NCBI GenBank assembly: GCA_006937955.1
Contig: SSNP01000031.1
Coordinates: 2,176,287 to 2,240,286 of the forward strand
Reading direction: 5' to 3'
From: Pachypanchax playfairii
Taxonomy: Eukaryota; Chordata; Actinopteri; Cyprinodontiformes; Aplocheilidae
Length of the DNA stretch: 64,000 nucleotides
The stretch's first letter is position 1. Each line of letters begins with the position of its first letter. This document shows, piece after piece, positions 21,629 to 33,674 of the stretch. The notes beneath the pieces were generated by a model. It was not told where the DNA came from and did not search any database. It was given only the letters and a program-made list of their open reading frames with translations. Position numbers and translations under genes: made by a program.

Positions 21629-24600
21629 ACTGCTTTTTGTATGAGTCACTTGTGCCGTCGCTTTCTAACTTTGATTTCAAACCATTCTACACATCTGTGT
21701 GTGCTACTCATGATTCCTCCTTTCCCACATATTTCATTTTTCTATCACTCTTTTAAACTTTTGCCAGACACATATTGCTTTCGCTGTCAGTGTTTCATTT
21801 CAGACGCCGAATAGTTTCTGTTCAGGGCAAATGCACACCCACACATAAGTAACCACACTGACCTTCAGCTCCTCCCACCATCTGTGCACAAATCAAAGAA
21901 CAGATGCTGTCTGCCAGTCAACTAACAGCCTGACATTTAGGCCAATTAGGGCAGAAGTGTGATTTAATGGTAGATCAACAGATTGAGACATTTAAAGTGG
22001 AAAACTGATTGATGGATAGATTGCTATCATAATTATTATTCTCCATGACCCTGACTATATGAATCACATTTAGATTACTGGCAATGCACAGACTGAGATA
22101 GAACGTATTATTCTACTATTATTCTCTTGTAGTTTTTCTTGAAGATTGACCTCATGCTCCATAGCTTCCATTTTCTTTAAAGCAGGCATCTATTATGTTC
22201 ATTTCCAACTTTCTATCTTTATAGCAAGAAAATAAGTACACTCTGAATAATCGGCATCAAAAAACTTCAAAGTAAATAATGAATATCGTATTTATCTTGC
22301 ATTCTTACCTTGTCATATAACACCTGTATCCAATTAGATTCCTAATGAAAGTGTTTTAGCTCATTCTTTGGATTGTTGATTGCTTATTTTTTTATGGGAA
22401 ATACTGTTGAAGAACCTACAACCAGAATTTCTAAACTCAAATATGGATTTTTCAAAATGTCTTGAGATATTTGCAATGATTCACTATTACTTTGACTGTA
22501 TCTCTAGGCATTGATATCATATTGCATCAATTTTGAACAAGCTTGAAATATTCACGATGCAAGTTTCCTCTCAAAATAGTCACAGAGAGATTGCGGGCAT
22601 TATCCATCTAAATTTAGACAACTTTGGGAGGGGTTGGCAATTAAGTTGTGATGAATTAGTGACAAAAGATAATCTAATATTCTTAATATGATACATTTTG
22701 AACAAATAAAGACATAACTGAGATAATTTGTGAGTAAATAGTACAGGTTTTGCACAAATGTTGCGTTATGACACAAAAGAGTTGTAAGTACTAATTTAGT
22801 GTTATTTTGATTGGAAATTTCTGTATTTTCTCGCATTTTTGTGTCGCTAACAGCCGAATCTTAGTGAGATACAGGCTTAAAAATTAACAACAAATGACAA
22901 ATTTTCAAATCTGTAATTTTAAAACATCAAGACAGCACTTCTGTTTGTTGGTGGGCTGCACTAGAAGCCGGTGGCCATGTAATGCAATATTTACAAATAG
23001 GATTTCAACTTTTCACATGAGTAGGATTGTTAAAGAACTCCACAACTTGAGCATCTGTCGCTTAACGATTCAATAATATTAACAGTATCTATACACATAC
23101 ACACTGAAAAAAGATTTGAAAATACAAAATGGATAATTTCTGCATTCTTTTTTAAATGTTTTTGATCTTCAGATAGAGCTCCCAAATTATCAGCAGCAAA
23201 GACAACGTTGCTGCAAAGTTGTTATTTGTCTTCTTCTTTGTCTCAGTGAGTGTGTGGATCAGATATTTGTGTGATTTTAAGTTAGCAAAGCATGTTTGAC
23301 ACTGTGTGTGTGAGTCTGTTCACCTGTGTCACTTCCTCAGTGTGTGCATGCTTCTGCCTATTTGAATGTGCTTTCATCCGTGTACATGGGGAGGACAGAG
23401 GAGTGAAGAGGAACGCTGGGTGGTGGTGAGTGTTAAATGTCATCCCTGACTTCTTAAACAAATAGCTGCACATCGAGATTTTACCTGATCGCAGTGCTGA
23501 CGAAATGCATTTCACCCTCGTTTAACAGCTTTTTTACTTCTCCTCTCTTGTCCTTTACTTTTATACCATTTGCTTTTTCTTAGCTGCCTGGAAATCTATT
23601 TCATAATGATGGTGAAATGCAGACAAAACACAAATTAAGACAAGCGGGTTGTGCAAATGTGCATGCTAATCACAGTTCTCTTCTCCACAATGTCACCAAA
23701 ACCGTCAAGAAGATTATCTGAAACATAGAATATGCACTAAAGATCATTAATTCAAATAATGGTTCCCTGTACACTTTATATCTTATTTATATGCAAGCAA
23801 ACACAAAAATACCTTTTTTCAGAAATAAACATTTCATTTTGCCAACTGCAGAAAATGAAAATACAAATTCATAAAGCTTCCATCAACGACTTGACCCATA
23901 CGTTGGTGATATAAATGGTGCAGAATCAAAGGAAGCTGTACTTAGTTATTACTGCTTGGCAGAATAACATCACTAGGCCCTAAATTAGGAAGAGTACGGT
24001 TGGTAGATAGAGTTCCGCTAGAAAGTACCACCAGCATCAAAGTAATTACTAAAAGTGACACTGACAAAAGCCGCCATGAACGACTGTACGAATATACTTT
24101 GATGTGTTTGAAGGAACAAAAAAAAAGACACTTCACAAAGTACTTTTAACTTTCAAAGTGAATGATAATAGTATTGAAGATTATTGTTGTGTTAAAAGAG
24201 GAAATCTAAAAGAGGAGAGATGGATCAAATTATAAAATGAAACGAAGATAAACAATGAAAAGCAGCATGTCTCAAGAAAAAAAAAAAACAAAAAAAAAGA
24301 ATTATTAGATTACTGTCACCGAGCAGTCCCAGTAATAAGGTTCTGTCACAGAGAATTAAACAGCAAAATGCCACATGCCTCAAGTGGTGACAGCTTTTCA
24401 CAAACGCTTATGAGGGAAAAAATAAAAACCTTAAGATGGTCATTTCTAAATGGTTTTTGACATCTACAGAGTCTTGAAAAGGCATCCGCAATATAACTCA
24501 AAGCTCAAGCACAAATATAAAGTCTGATCACAGCGCTCATCTTTTTTAGGGCTGATGAATAATCTTGAATAATCAATAAATGCACACAGAGATTGATCAA

Positions 24601-25818
24601 TAAAAGGAAAAGAAATTCAGCAATGTAATCGCATGTTGGAATCCCAATGCAGGTGTATCAGACATTCTCAGCATATATGACCTTTATTGATTTCTATAGT
24701 CAATTCTTAAAGAGTCCAGCTGATCAAGGCTATTTCCAGTTACACATGGTCTCATCTCATATAAAAAGCTTCCCGATTTTACATGAAAACTCATGTGAAA
24801 AGAGATTTTTACAAATACTGCAGAGAGTATTTCTGGTATGAGAAGTGATGCTTCACTTGGTTTGTTTTATTCAAAGATTAACTTCCAATCTTTTCAGTTT
24901 AAATTACACTTTGTGGTCTATTTAGGAAAATGGCTGTAAACAACAACACAACATAAACGTCATCTATCCATCCACTCGTTTTCTAAACTAGCTTGTTCCT
25001 GTCTAGGGTCACAGGAAGCCGGTAGTGGTCACTGGGCAAGAGACGGTTACATCATTGACAGATTGTCAGTAAACGTGCTTATAGCTTTTCACTTTGGACG
25101 TCAAACTATGGAGGTTGTCTTACATATTATTGGTAACTTGGATCCTTTAGATTCCAGGGATGTCTGGAAATCACATCTAATGAATGTTTTGGGTAATTTG
25201 ATTACTAGAATTGATTTCAGACCCCACTGCTCAGATCACATCTACAGACATCTATCAGTCATGTAAATATTTATTGAAGGTCCAATGGTTCTTGAACAAC
25301 CAGACTGAAAGTTTGTTTTGCCTTGCTGGTGATAAGTCAGAGTGTTTTCCAGAGGGAACTGACTGCATATTGGTTATTAGTGTTCTGTTCAAACACAAAT
25401 GCAGAATGAAGCTAAAAATTTTAGATTTATGTAAAAGAATATGATTACAAATAGAATTAGATCAACATTTATTTTGGCATGAGAAGGAGTTCAGTTATTC
25501 AGGTGGTGTTAGAGTCAAGTCACTGTTTCTCCACATTAAAATAAGCCGGTCAGGTGGTTTGGACATCTGGTGAGGATGCCTTCTGGACCTCTCCCAGGAG
25601 AAGGGCTTCAGACAGATCCCGCTGAGAGGAGGCCTGAAGGCATACCTGGGACTTGCAGGAGAGAATATATCTCACAGCTGGTCTGGGAATGCCTCCACGT
25701 CTCCCCGGAAAAGTTGGAAAAAATAGCTGGGAAAGGGAAGGTTGGGGAATCGCTGCTCATAGAGTTACTGGATGGATGGATGGATGGATGGATGGATGGA
25801 TGGATGGATGGATGGATG
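21629..25818 (+). repeat. Copy 2 of the 4.19-kb duplicated segment
   Basis: Repeats 17429-21618 at a constant 4200-base offset with no difference seen, and continues through the full microsatellite into unique sequence. It starts exactly at the gap edge, as expected if a second contig overlapping the first was placed end to end with it. Confidence 0.93.
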
Positions 25819-25921
25819 GATGGATGGATGGATGGATGGATGGATGGATGGATGGATGGATGGATGGATGGATGGATGGATGGATGGATGGATGGATGGA
25901 TGGACGGACGGACGGACGGAC
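25482..25921 (+). mobile_element. LINE 3' end with complete (TGGA)n/(GGAC)n tail
   Basis: Same element as 21282-21618, here with its whole tail: pure TGGA from about 25769 to 25904, then four or five GGAC units to 25921. The tail reads as (DGWM)n on the plus strand and (HPSI)n on the minus strand, which accounts for the long low-complexity frames here. These are not proteins. Confidence 0.7.
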
Positions 25922-28900
25922 AGATGGGTGGAATTCCAGTAAAAGCATTGCAGCTGGAGATAATACAGAAATAATGTATCTCCATTACGTAACAAAAGCT
26001 TTTGAGCTCTTTCAAAATAAACATCTACACTCTGAGAAGTTGATCCTATTAAACTGCCATTATGAAATCTGAAGGTCATCAAAGTTAGAAACAAGAACGC
26101 CAGAGACACAAAAGAAATGCGGTCTAGAGAAAGATGACTGAGGCTTTGACACAGGTGATACGGACTGAGAGGATTACAAACAGGAATGGTGACATCAGCA
26201 AAGAATCAGAGACATTCAGAGATATAGAGAATGTTATATTTTATATTACTAAACTGCATTTACACACAGTTGCTTGCAACATGCTCTTTTGAGTCCTTTT
26301 CTATTTTACATTTTAGGGGATTTTAGTTTAAGGGAGAAACCTGGATTTGACAGTCCACTGGATGACTGATTTGGACCATTCTTCTTCTTTTGTTTGTTTT
26401 GACCTGGGTTACTATCTCCCTCAGCAGTGGGCATCATTTTGTTTCCAAAAACCAACACTGACTCAGTCAAAACAATCAAAGGGTCACACATTTAACCAGA
26501 AACAAACAAATAAAAAGAAATCTGACTGGTTGGAACACACTCTCAGAGCCTTTACTGCCTTTTTTCATAATAAAACAAGACTGTAGAGTAGTTTTTAAAT
26601 TGGATTTAAAGATACTTTGTACTTCTTGAATACAGCAATACTCTTTTAGTATATCATATAAACCATTTGTGAAGTGATATTTATAGTAAACAGTAATCAG
26701 CTCACGTAAATTACAAATTTCAGTGTGTTTTTCTCAAACTACTGTAAAACAATCCTTTATTTCTGCATTGGATAACGTTTTCTCTTGCTACAATCTGTAA
26801 TGCCAGTTTACATTGATATATAATTGTTTTGTTTACATTTCTGGACATAAAGGACCACAGTTTGAGATTCTCTGACACCAGTCAAATTTGTATGACGCCT
26901 CCTGTATGTACTGTACGGTAAGACAGTTTGGCAGACCCAAAGTCACACCAAGACAGTTTAACACAACAACAAATTCCAGCTTATCCAAAGAAAGTGAGAT
27001 TTATGTGTGAGGCAAATTATGTAAGTAATCTAGTCATGTTCAAAAAGATAATCTCTAAACTAAAATAACAACATTTTGCAGGTTTTGGTTTAAAACGACC
27101 GAACTAACGGAGCTGTTGGACGAATTACGGCATTATACCTAAAACACTCCCCAAAAAGAACACAGGCGGATTGAATCGGATTAATAATGAAACAGTATAT
27201 TTTTTTAAAAAATGTTTTATTTGTGGTTTTGTTTTATTTTGCTTTTTTAAATTTTTTTGCACTCCATTTTCTAGTTTAAATTCACTTTGCTAATTCACAT
27301 GAATGTTATGAAATTCACTTTACTCGTGCTTTTTTTTTTTTCTATTTTTCAGATAAAAGATGTCCACTTCACTAAGCTCTTACCCTTTTCAAGTAAAGGT
27401 CTATTTCAAGAAGTTTTAAATACTCAGAAATCAATGAAGGTTGTGTCATGTGATTGAGTGTGCATCTGTGTGTGTGTGTGTGTGTGTGTGTGCACGCATG
27501 TATTCTGCATTGGCATGTCTTTTGGTGGGTGGTGAGCATTTGAGAGTGCCTGTGAGTTAGTGCGTGTTTGAATTATTTATGAAGTCAAAGTGCTCCACTG
27601 GGAGAAATGCAATGCATCTTATTCACAACCATTCGATGTTTAAAACATGCATCGCCTTGAGAGGTTTAAGATTTGAAATCTAAAACTGGACAATAAGCAA
27701 CCCCTTTTTTTTGGTGATAAACAGATGAAGTAAACAAGTAGCCACTGCTGTGGTGCTGTCTCCTTACATTAAATACAAGCAAGTGGAAAGAAAACAGGAT
27801 GCTGAGGTTTTCTTTTTTCTCTCTTGGGTGTGTTTGTTTCAGGAAATGAGCCAGGCAATCCCGTAACAGTCGACTTCATCACAAAAAAATAAATGTCTTG
27901 TTTCAATATTTTGTAGAATGCTGAATACTTAAGATTATATTGAGCTGAATACTGGAGGAGGTAAGCACACATGCATACAATCTGTTGACAATCACCAAAA
28001 TGGAGACGTGAAAAACTGAATAAATAGTATGTTTATGAACTTATTTATGTTTCTTGGATTGCTGGAATATATTGGAAATGTAGCGTTGCAATATTATAAA
28101 GGATTAAACTACTCCCTGATGATTGGAATTATTTTTTGCAGAAGTTATAAAAGGACATGAAAAGTTTTGGGAGAGTTTTGATGACTGAGGAAATTGTGAG
28201 TTTATCACAACTGATCCAGTTATTGTGATCGTCAACAACACGTTTATATTAATGTTTTCCTAATACTGAGCAGCTCCAGCTTTTTTTGCAGTATTCTTTC
28301 TTATTCTTCTCAAATTGCAATTTGATATACTGTAGGTTAAAAGAATCTGCATTTCTAATAAGTATAAAATGACTCAGGCTCTGTATTACACATTAACGTT
28401 TGGATTTGCCAGTACTGAAATTGATTTACCCTTTTTTTCCCCCTTAAAGCATTTGGCATGCACTGTGGCTGCAAATTTAAGAGTAAATTATAACATTTGT
28501 GAGCTGTGTATGAAGCAAAAAAAAATTACAATTCTAATTATTTCAGTGTTTTTAAACAAAAAAAAAAAAGAGTAAAAAATACAGACAAGCAAAAACATCA
28601 GAATAACATCTGCACGTTAGGGAACCAGATGACACTGAAATCCTCACAGACTCTGTGTTAAACTGATACTAAAAACACAAAACAACATGTTTGTCTGATT
28701 TGTCTGCATTGTGTTCATTGTCACTTTAAAATTGTGGAACATTTTGTGTAATTTGCTTTTAACTGGATGAAGCAGAAATGGCGTGCGCCTTTGTTGTTGC
28801 GCGTGAGGTTTCAGAAATTCCGAGTGAGACTGTAATGATGTCTGTGTTTCCCAAACAGAGTTTGATCTGTATATAAAATAATGAGTATAAGATGAATGGC

Positions 28901-30368
28901 TTCTATCTCTAAATCATGTATAAGTGAACAGCCTGACTGCATCTCGTGATGAAAACAATCCAATCACGCGTGTCGGCGACTGACACACATAACCAGTGTG
29001 GGACTCAAAGACTACGCTGATATTTTTTTTTTTTATTGAATAAACAGAATCAAAAGGAAGAAAGATAAACACACACTGTTCTGGTAACACTTTCCTACCG
29101 CGTGCACAGTGTGATGTTGGCGGCTCCTGATCAAAACTACATTTCCTGCAAGATAATGACTCCAAACATTTTGCAAGTCATATAAAACTACCCTCAAGCA
29201 AAAGCAAGACGAGTCATGTAATGGATGATATGCTGTCCCCGTGTAACCCCGACCTCATCATGATGGACGCATCAGCATAAAGTGATTTAAGCCACTGGGA
29301 CAGCCTAAATCCAACACATGACTGTACTAACTAATGTAAGCAAGTGACCATTTTATACATGTGTGCAGAAGTACAACAGTGGTATTTTAAGCCCATATTA
29401 GAGGGTGGAACCAATAATTTCTATAAGTTTACATGGGTGATGAAATGAATTGTTTTCCTCTTGAAAGAATGGAAATTTTACCTTTAGTCCCTAAAAGAAC
29501 TAAATGTGTCTGCATGTGTTTTTTGTAGTTTTTTTAACAATAGCATACAAAATGCAGACACGTCTGGTTTAACTAAGGGGTTGTCCTGAGGCCACACTAA
29601 ACAAGCAAATCATGCATGTGTAGCGGCGGCTCCCTTGGGAATGTGCCCTTGTGTTTGTGTAAATTTATGTGTCTTAGTCATGATGTGCTGCTGGTGCGTG
29701 AAAATGAATATGAATGACTAAATTCGAGTCGAAATGCCGCGGAGTGACATTTCATCTATTTTCATTCAGCAGTGTAGGAATAGCCACTTCCAAGTGCATC
29801 CTCTTAACTTTAAGGTGATGCAACATGTCACGATTATGGTCGTGCAGCAGACAACTTTAACACAGCTGGGCAGCAAATCTCATATATATGTAGTTTATCG
29901 GGTCCACTTTGCTAATAATATGTACCCTTCAAACATGTGCATCAATTTGAATTGCTCTTATTTGCACGTGAGGAACAAGTGGAGATAAAATGTTGGAGCG
30001 TGTTGATAAGTCAGGTCTTTGAATGCAACTGGAACTTTTCTTATATCCATTCGAACGCAGCTCATGTCTCTGAACCCATTGGGTGTTGAATCTTTTCTTT
30101 TCCCATCACTGCAAAAGTAGAACTTGTGGCCAAAACTTCAGATGAAGGTGATGTAAATGCTGCAATGCAGGTGGAGGATGGTTAAAATTCAACATTTCTC
30201 ATGGTACCCGCTCTTTCATCTGCACTCAGGTGTGCTCTGTTTTTAACACTTAACTCGCCCCTTTTCCCGACTGTCAGACGGCCTTTTATCTTATGGTCTG
30301 TAAGTCGTCTTCATCTGGGCCGGTAACCCATTTATTGTGTGATGCTTGGGTAACACATCATATATAAA

Positions 30369-30401
<33 letters not shown>

Positions 30402-32663
30402 ACAGAGACTATATGGAGCATCTTCTGCCAGTGAAGATGTTCCAGGTTTTTTCGACGGTTTCCATTCTCTATGTTTCTGTCAGCTACAGAATCTCTTTAT
30501 GCTAAAACTACATTATGTATTCAGATAGAGTGCCTAACCAGCAGTCACCGTGGTAACCCAAAACACATCCATCATAATCACTATGACAACCACGGATAGA
30601 GCTGTCAATCAGCACCGTCCCAAAGGTAACTGGGGGGAAAAAAAAAGAGCCTGTGTACCCACATCTGCAAAGACAAAAACAGCTGAACGGACACACCTGC
30701 ATTAATGCACAAAAACATACACATATGCACACACAACCCCGCACCACCACCACCACACACACACATATATAGATAGTCAGATACACACACAGAATGGATT
30801 TTTTCAAAGATATTCAGCCTCACACCTGATCAGGTATGAGATTACGCACTGCTTTGAACGGAAACAACACACAGACATCAAAGCTGGACCTGACCAGATC
30901 TATCAGAAACTGGCAAACATCAGGCAGATTCACAGGAGGGTGCAGCAGAGGCCATTTACCACCAGAGGGCCCCTGAAAAGATACTTTATATTACACTTTT
31001 TTTCGTCTCTATTTTTTTGTAACAACAGCACAGTTTTTAATTATTTATTTATTTTTTGTAAGAAAGACAGATTGAGTTATTATCACACCTGCACTCGTCT
31101 GGCCTAAAAGAAATGACAGCAAAATAACTGGTAGTGATCTCAGCTGTTGATCTGTGATATTGCTTAGAAACAATGTCCACAGTGGCCAAACTACCACTGC
31201 CACCCACTCTCGTTCCTTCATCTCACTCAGTTATTCTCTCAAGAGGGAAGAAGCAATAAAGCTTTCCTTTTTTTCCACTTCCTGTCTGTTTCCAACAGAC
31301 ATGTCCCTGCCATAACCTTTACCCCCTCTTGTCTCTATTCCACTAATTTTATCTCCCAGTATCACTCTCTCCCTTGTGCTTTTTGTACCCCCCTTTTCCT
31401 TCCCTCTGTCTCAGATTAAACTGTCTACCCTGCTGTCCTACTTCAGATCCCTTGTTACTCATCACCTCGGGCTGTGTGTTGGTGTGTGAATGTGCGCGCA
31501 CATAAGCCAGACATGCTAGCTGAGCATTAACCTGCCAAAGTATCAAGAGACAAAAAAAGGGGAAAGACGGGGAAGAGCATAGATGGGAAGTGAACGGTAA
31601 AGAATTAAGAAGAAATGGTTGTGGCAGCAGAACTGTTGTTGGGTTGTTACAGGGGGTCCTGTTACATTGCAACAGTTTAACTTTACATTGTCCTGTCTCT
31701 CTCATACGCATATGCATGCACATTTCTATAAGGATATTGCATTCATTTCTATTCACTATGAAATGATAGTCAAACGGATTTACCCTGAAATTTTCTGCAA
31801 CAGAACGACATTAATCCAGAAACTACAGCTCTAAATCAGGCAATTATTAATGCTAGAAAAAGTCCAAAAAACGGGGAAAATCAAGCACAAACACATGCAA
31901 AACACTATCTATTTATAGGTAAGTGAGCAGACAACTACATGAATAATGTAAAGTATGCCCATCTTTAGTGGTGTTTCCACTAGCTCCGGATCAGTACTTT
32001 GTTCAAGTTGCACTTCTGTATCTTTGTCACAATGTACCCCACACTTTAGTGGCTACAAATAGAAGCCATCTGCCTCAAACTGCTTCATATTCACTTTTTA
32101 CTGCTTTAAACTCACCTGGACCCCACAGCATATCACAGTACACTTTTGAACTGCTGAACTTATCATCAGGACACAGGACTTGGAGAAGTTTGTCTTCCTG
32201 CTGCAGCAGAGAATCAGGCAAATGTTGCAACAGCATGTTTCCCCTATTGAGTTGGAGATATTCATTCAAAATGTATTTATTAAAACTATTATCATCACAG
32301 CAAGATATAAGGCTATACTAGGGTTTGTTCTAAAATAAAACTAAAACTTTAACACAGTGCAATGCACATGAGCGATTGGTGAATACGTCATCAAATGGTG
32401 CTTAATTGGTCACGTGATGCATGGTCGGACAAACACATAACCTGATGCAGTGATGTCACTACAAGGGAGTTTTCTAACAAAGTTGACAGAAATATGTTCC
32501 CAGTGCTTTTTTGTTTGGCTGTGTGCCAGATCATTCATTGTGTACCTTAAATGCTGGTTGGAATGTCGTGGATTGTCAGTGGTGGCAAACAAAGAAACAT
32601 GTAGGCAGGTTCACTCCTCCACATCCTCCATTAATTTCTGATAATGGTAATGGACATCTCATC
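25922..32663. other. Intron, no gene seen; microsatellites
   Basis: Long AT-rich stretch with a (GT)n tract at about 27468-27493, a (TA)n tract at about 30370-30400 and CA-rich sequence at 30710-30770. A CTCF-like motif CCACCAGAGGGCCC lies at 30959-30972. A 64-codon minus-strand frame at 32075-32269 has a somewhat protein-like composition, but I do not recognise it and the frame ends in stops on both sides. No exon of CSMD is expected here because the flanking exons join directly. Confidence 0.45.
30370..30400. repeat. (TA)n microsatellite
   Basis: About 15 uninterrupted AT dinucleotides. Confidence 0.9.
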
Positions 32664-33324
32664 CAGGACTGGCCTGAGCTGCATGGTGCCCTAAGAAAAA
32701 AAATTATTTGGGCGCCCCCTACTGCCCAGAAAAGAAACAATGTAACTCAATAACTGGATTACATTGCAAAATATATTTATTTATGCTAAAATGAACAGTA
32801 GAGATGATAGATATATATTTAATTATTACTTATTTTCAGTGCTTAATTTGTAAATCAAAAGTTACCGGAACGCAAATAGCGCTATGAGACCAGAATTCAC
32901 TGAGGCCAAACTGATACCGTAATGCACACAGATACACAACCGTCGGACCAGAGCAAGCGCTGTGCGCCGGCGCACAGCGGGTGTAAATTGTCAAGCAGGG
33001 CTAGAGAAAGTGATGATAAGCCCAGAGGAAGTAAGTTATACTGCATTTTTGGCATTTTGATGCCGCTGTTATTCATCCCAACTGGCGCGGTTAACGGATC
33101 CTAGCAAACAGTTACCGGAACACACCCTTCAAAATAAGACAGTTCCCGGATCTTGTTCCGGCAGGATCCGGCTCAAATTAAGCCCTGCTTATTTTGCTCT
33201 TTACATGAGATGAATGGTGTGTCAGACAGTTTGTCTTAAAAAAAGGAGAATTTGGCAACCCCCCCCCCCAGCAGAGGGCGCCCAAGGCAATTGCCTAGTC
33301 TGCCTACGCCCAGAACCGGCCCTG
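32664..33324 (+). mobile_element. hAT-type miniature transposon (outer)
   Basis: The element is flanked by a perfect 8-bp duplication ATCTCATC at 32656-32663 and 33325-33332. Its termini are CAGGACTGGCCTGAG on the left and, reverse-complemented, CAGGGCCGGTTCTGG on the right. The inner flanks of each end carry GGGCGCC next to a CTCF-like core. The 8-bp duplication and CAGG.. ends are typical of hAT elements, and the right end matches a common fish hAT terminus. It has no transposase and contains a second hAT miniature at 32837-33187. Confidence 0.85.
32837..33187 (+). mobile_element. hAT-type miniature transposon (inner, nested)
   Basis: The ends are CAGTGCTTAATTTG and, reverse-complemented from the right, CAGGGCTTAATTTGAGCC. 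It is flanked on both sides by the perfect 8-bp duplication CTTATTTT (32829-32836 and 33188-33195). It is 351 bp long with no coding capacity, carries a ttaccggaac motif near each end, and has a 22-bp perfect palindrome at 32958-32979. It inserted into the outer hAT element, so it is the younger of the two. Confidence 0.87.
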
Positions 33325-33622
33325 ATCTCATCAGACATTATCCTGCTTATACCACGGTCACTTACAAAAGAAATAACTATAAAATCAATTATTAATATGT
33401 TAATGTTGTTTTTTACCGTTAAAATCGTAAAATTTTCACAAGAAGTGGCTGAGTGGACTATTTATTACCTCTCATTGTATCGTGTTGCCAAGGTAACCGG
33501 TCTAAAAGTATCATGTTGTCATGGTTACTAACTAGCATTTGAGTCAGTGCAATGATTTACAACAATCACTGGAAATGTGTTCAAATGTAATATTTAGCTA
33601 TCTCTATATTTCTGTTCAGAGT

Positions 33623-33674
<52 letters not shown>

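Noticed and set aside
17429..25818. Real recent tandem duplication or gene conversion
   Set aside because: Both breakpoints coincide with the edges of one nominal gap, and the first copy ends inside a microsatellite. An assembly overlap explains all of this.
25570..26109. Several 114-139-codon frames with (DGWM)n or (HPSI)n
   Set aside because: Direct translations of the TGGA microsatellite at the end of a LINE copy.
32075..32269. 64-codon minus-strand frame with protein-like composition
   Set aside because: No family recognised, stops on both sides and no splice evidence. Kept only as a note.
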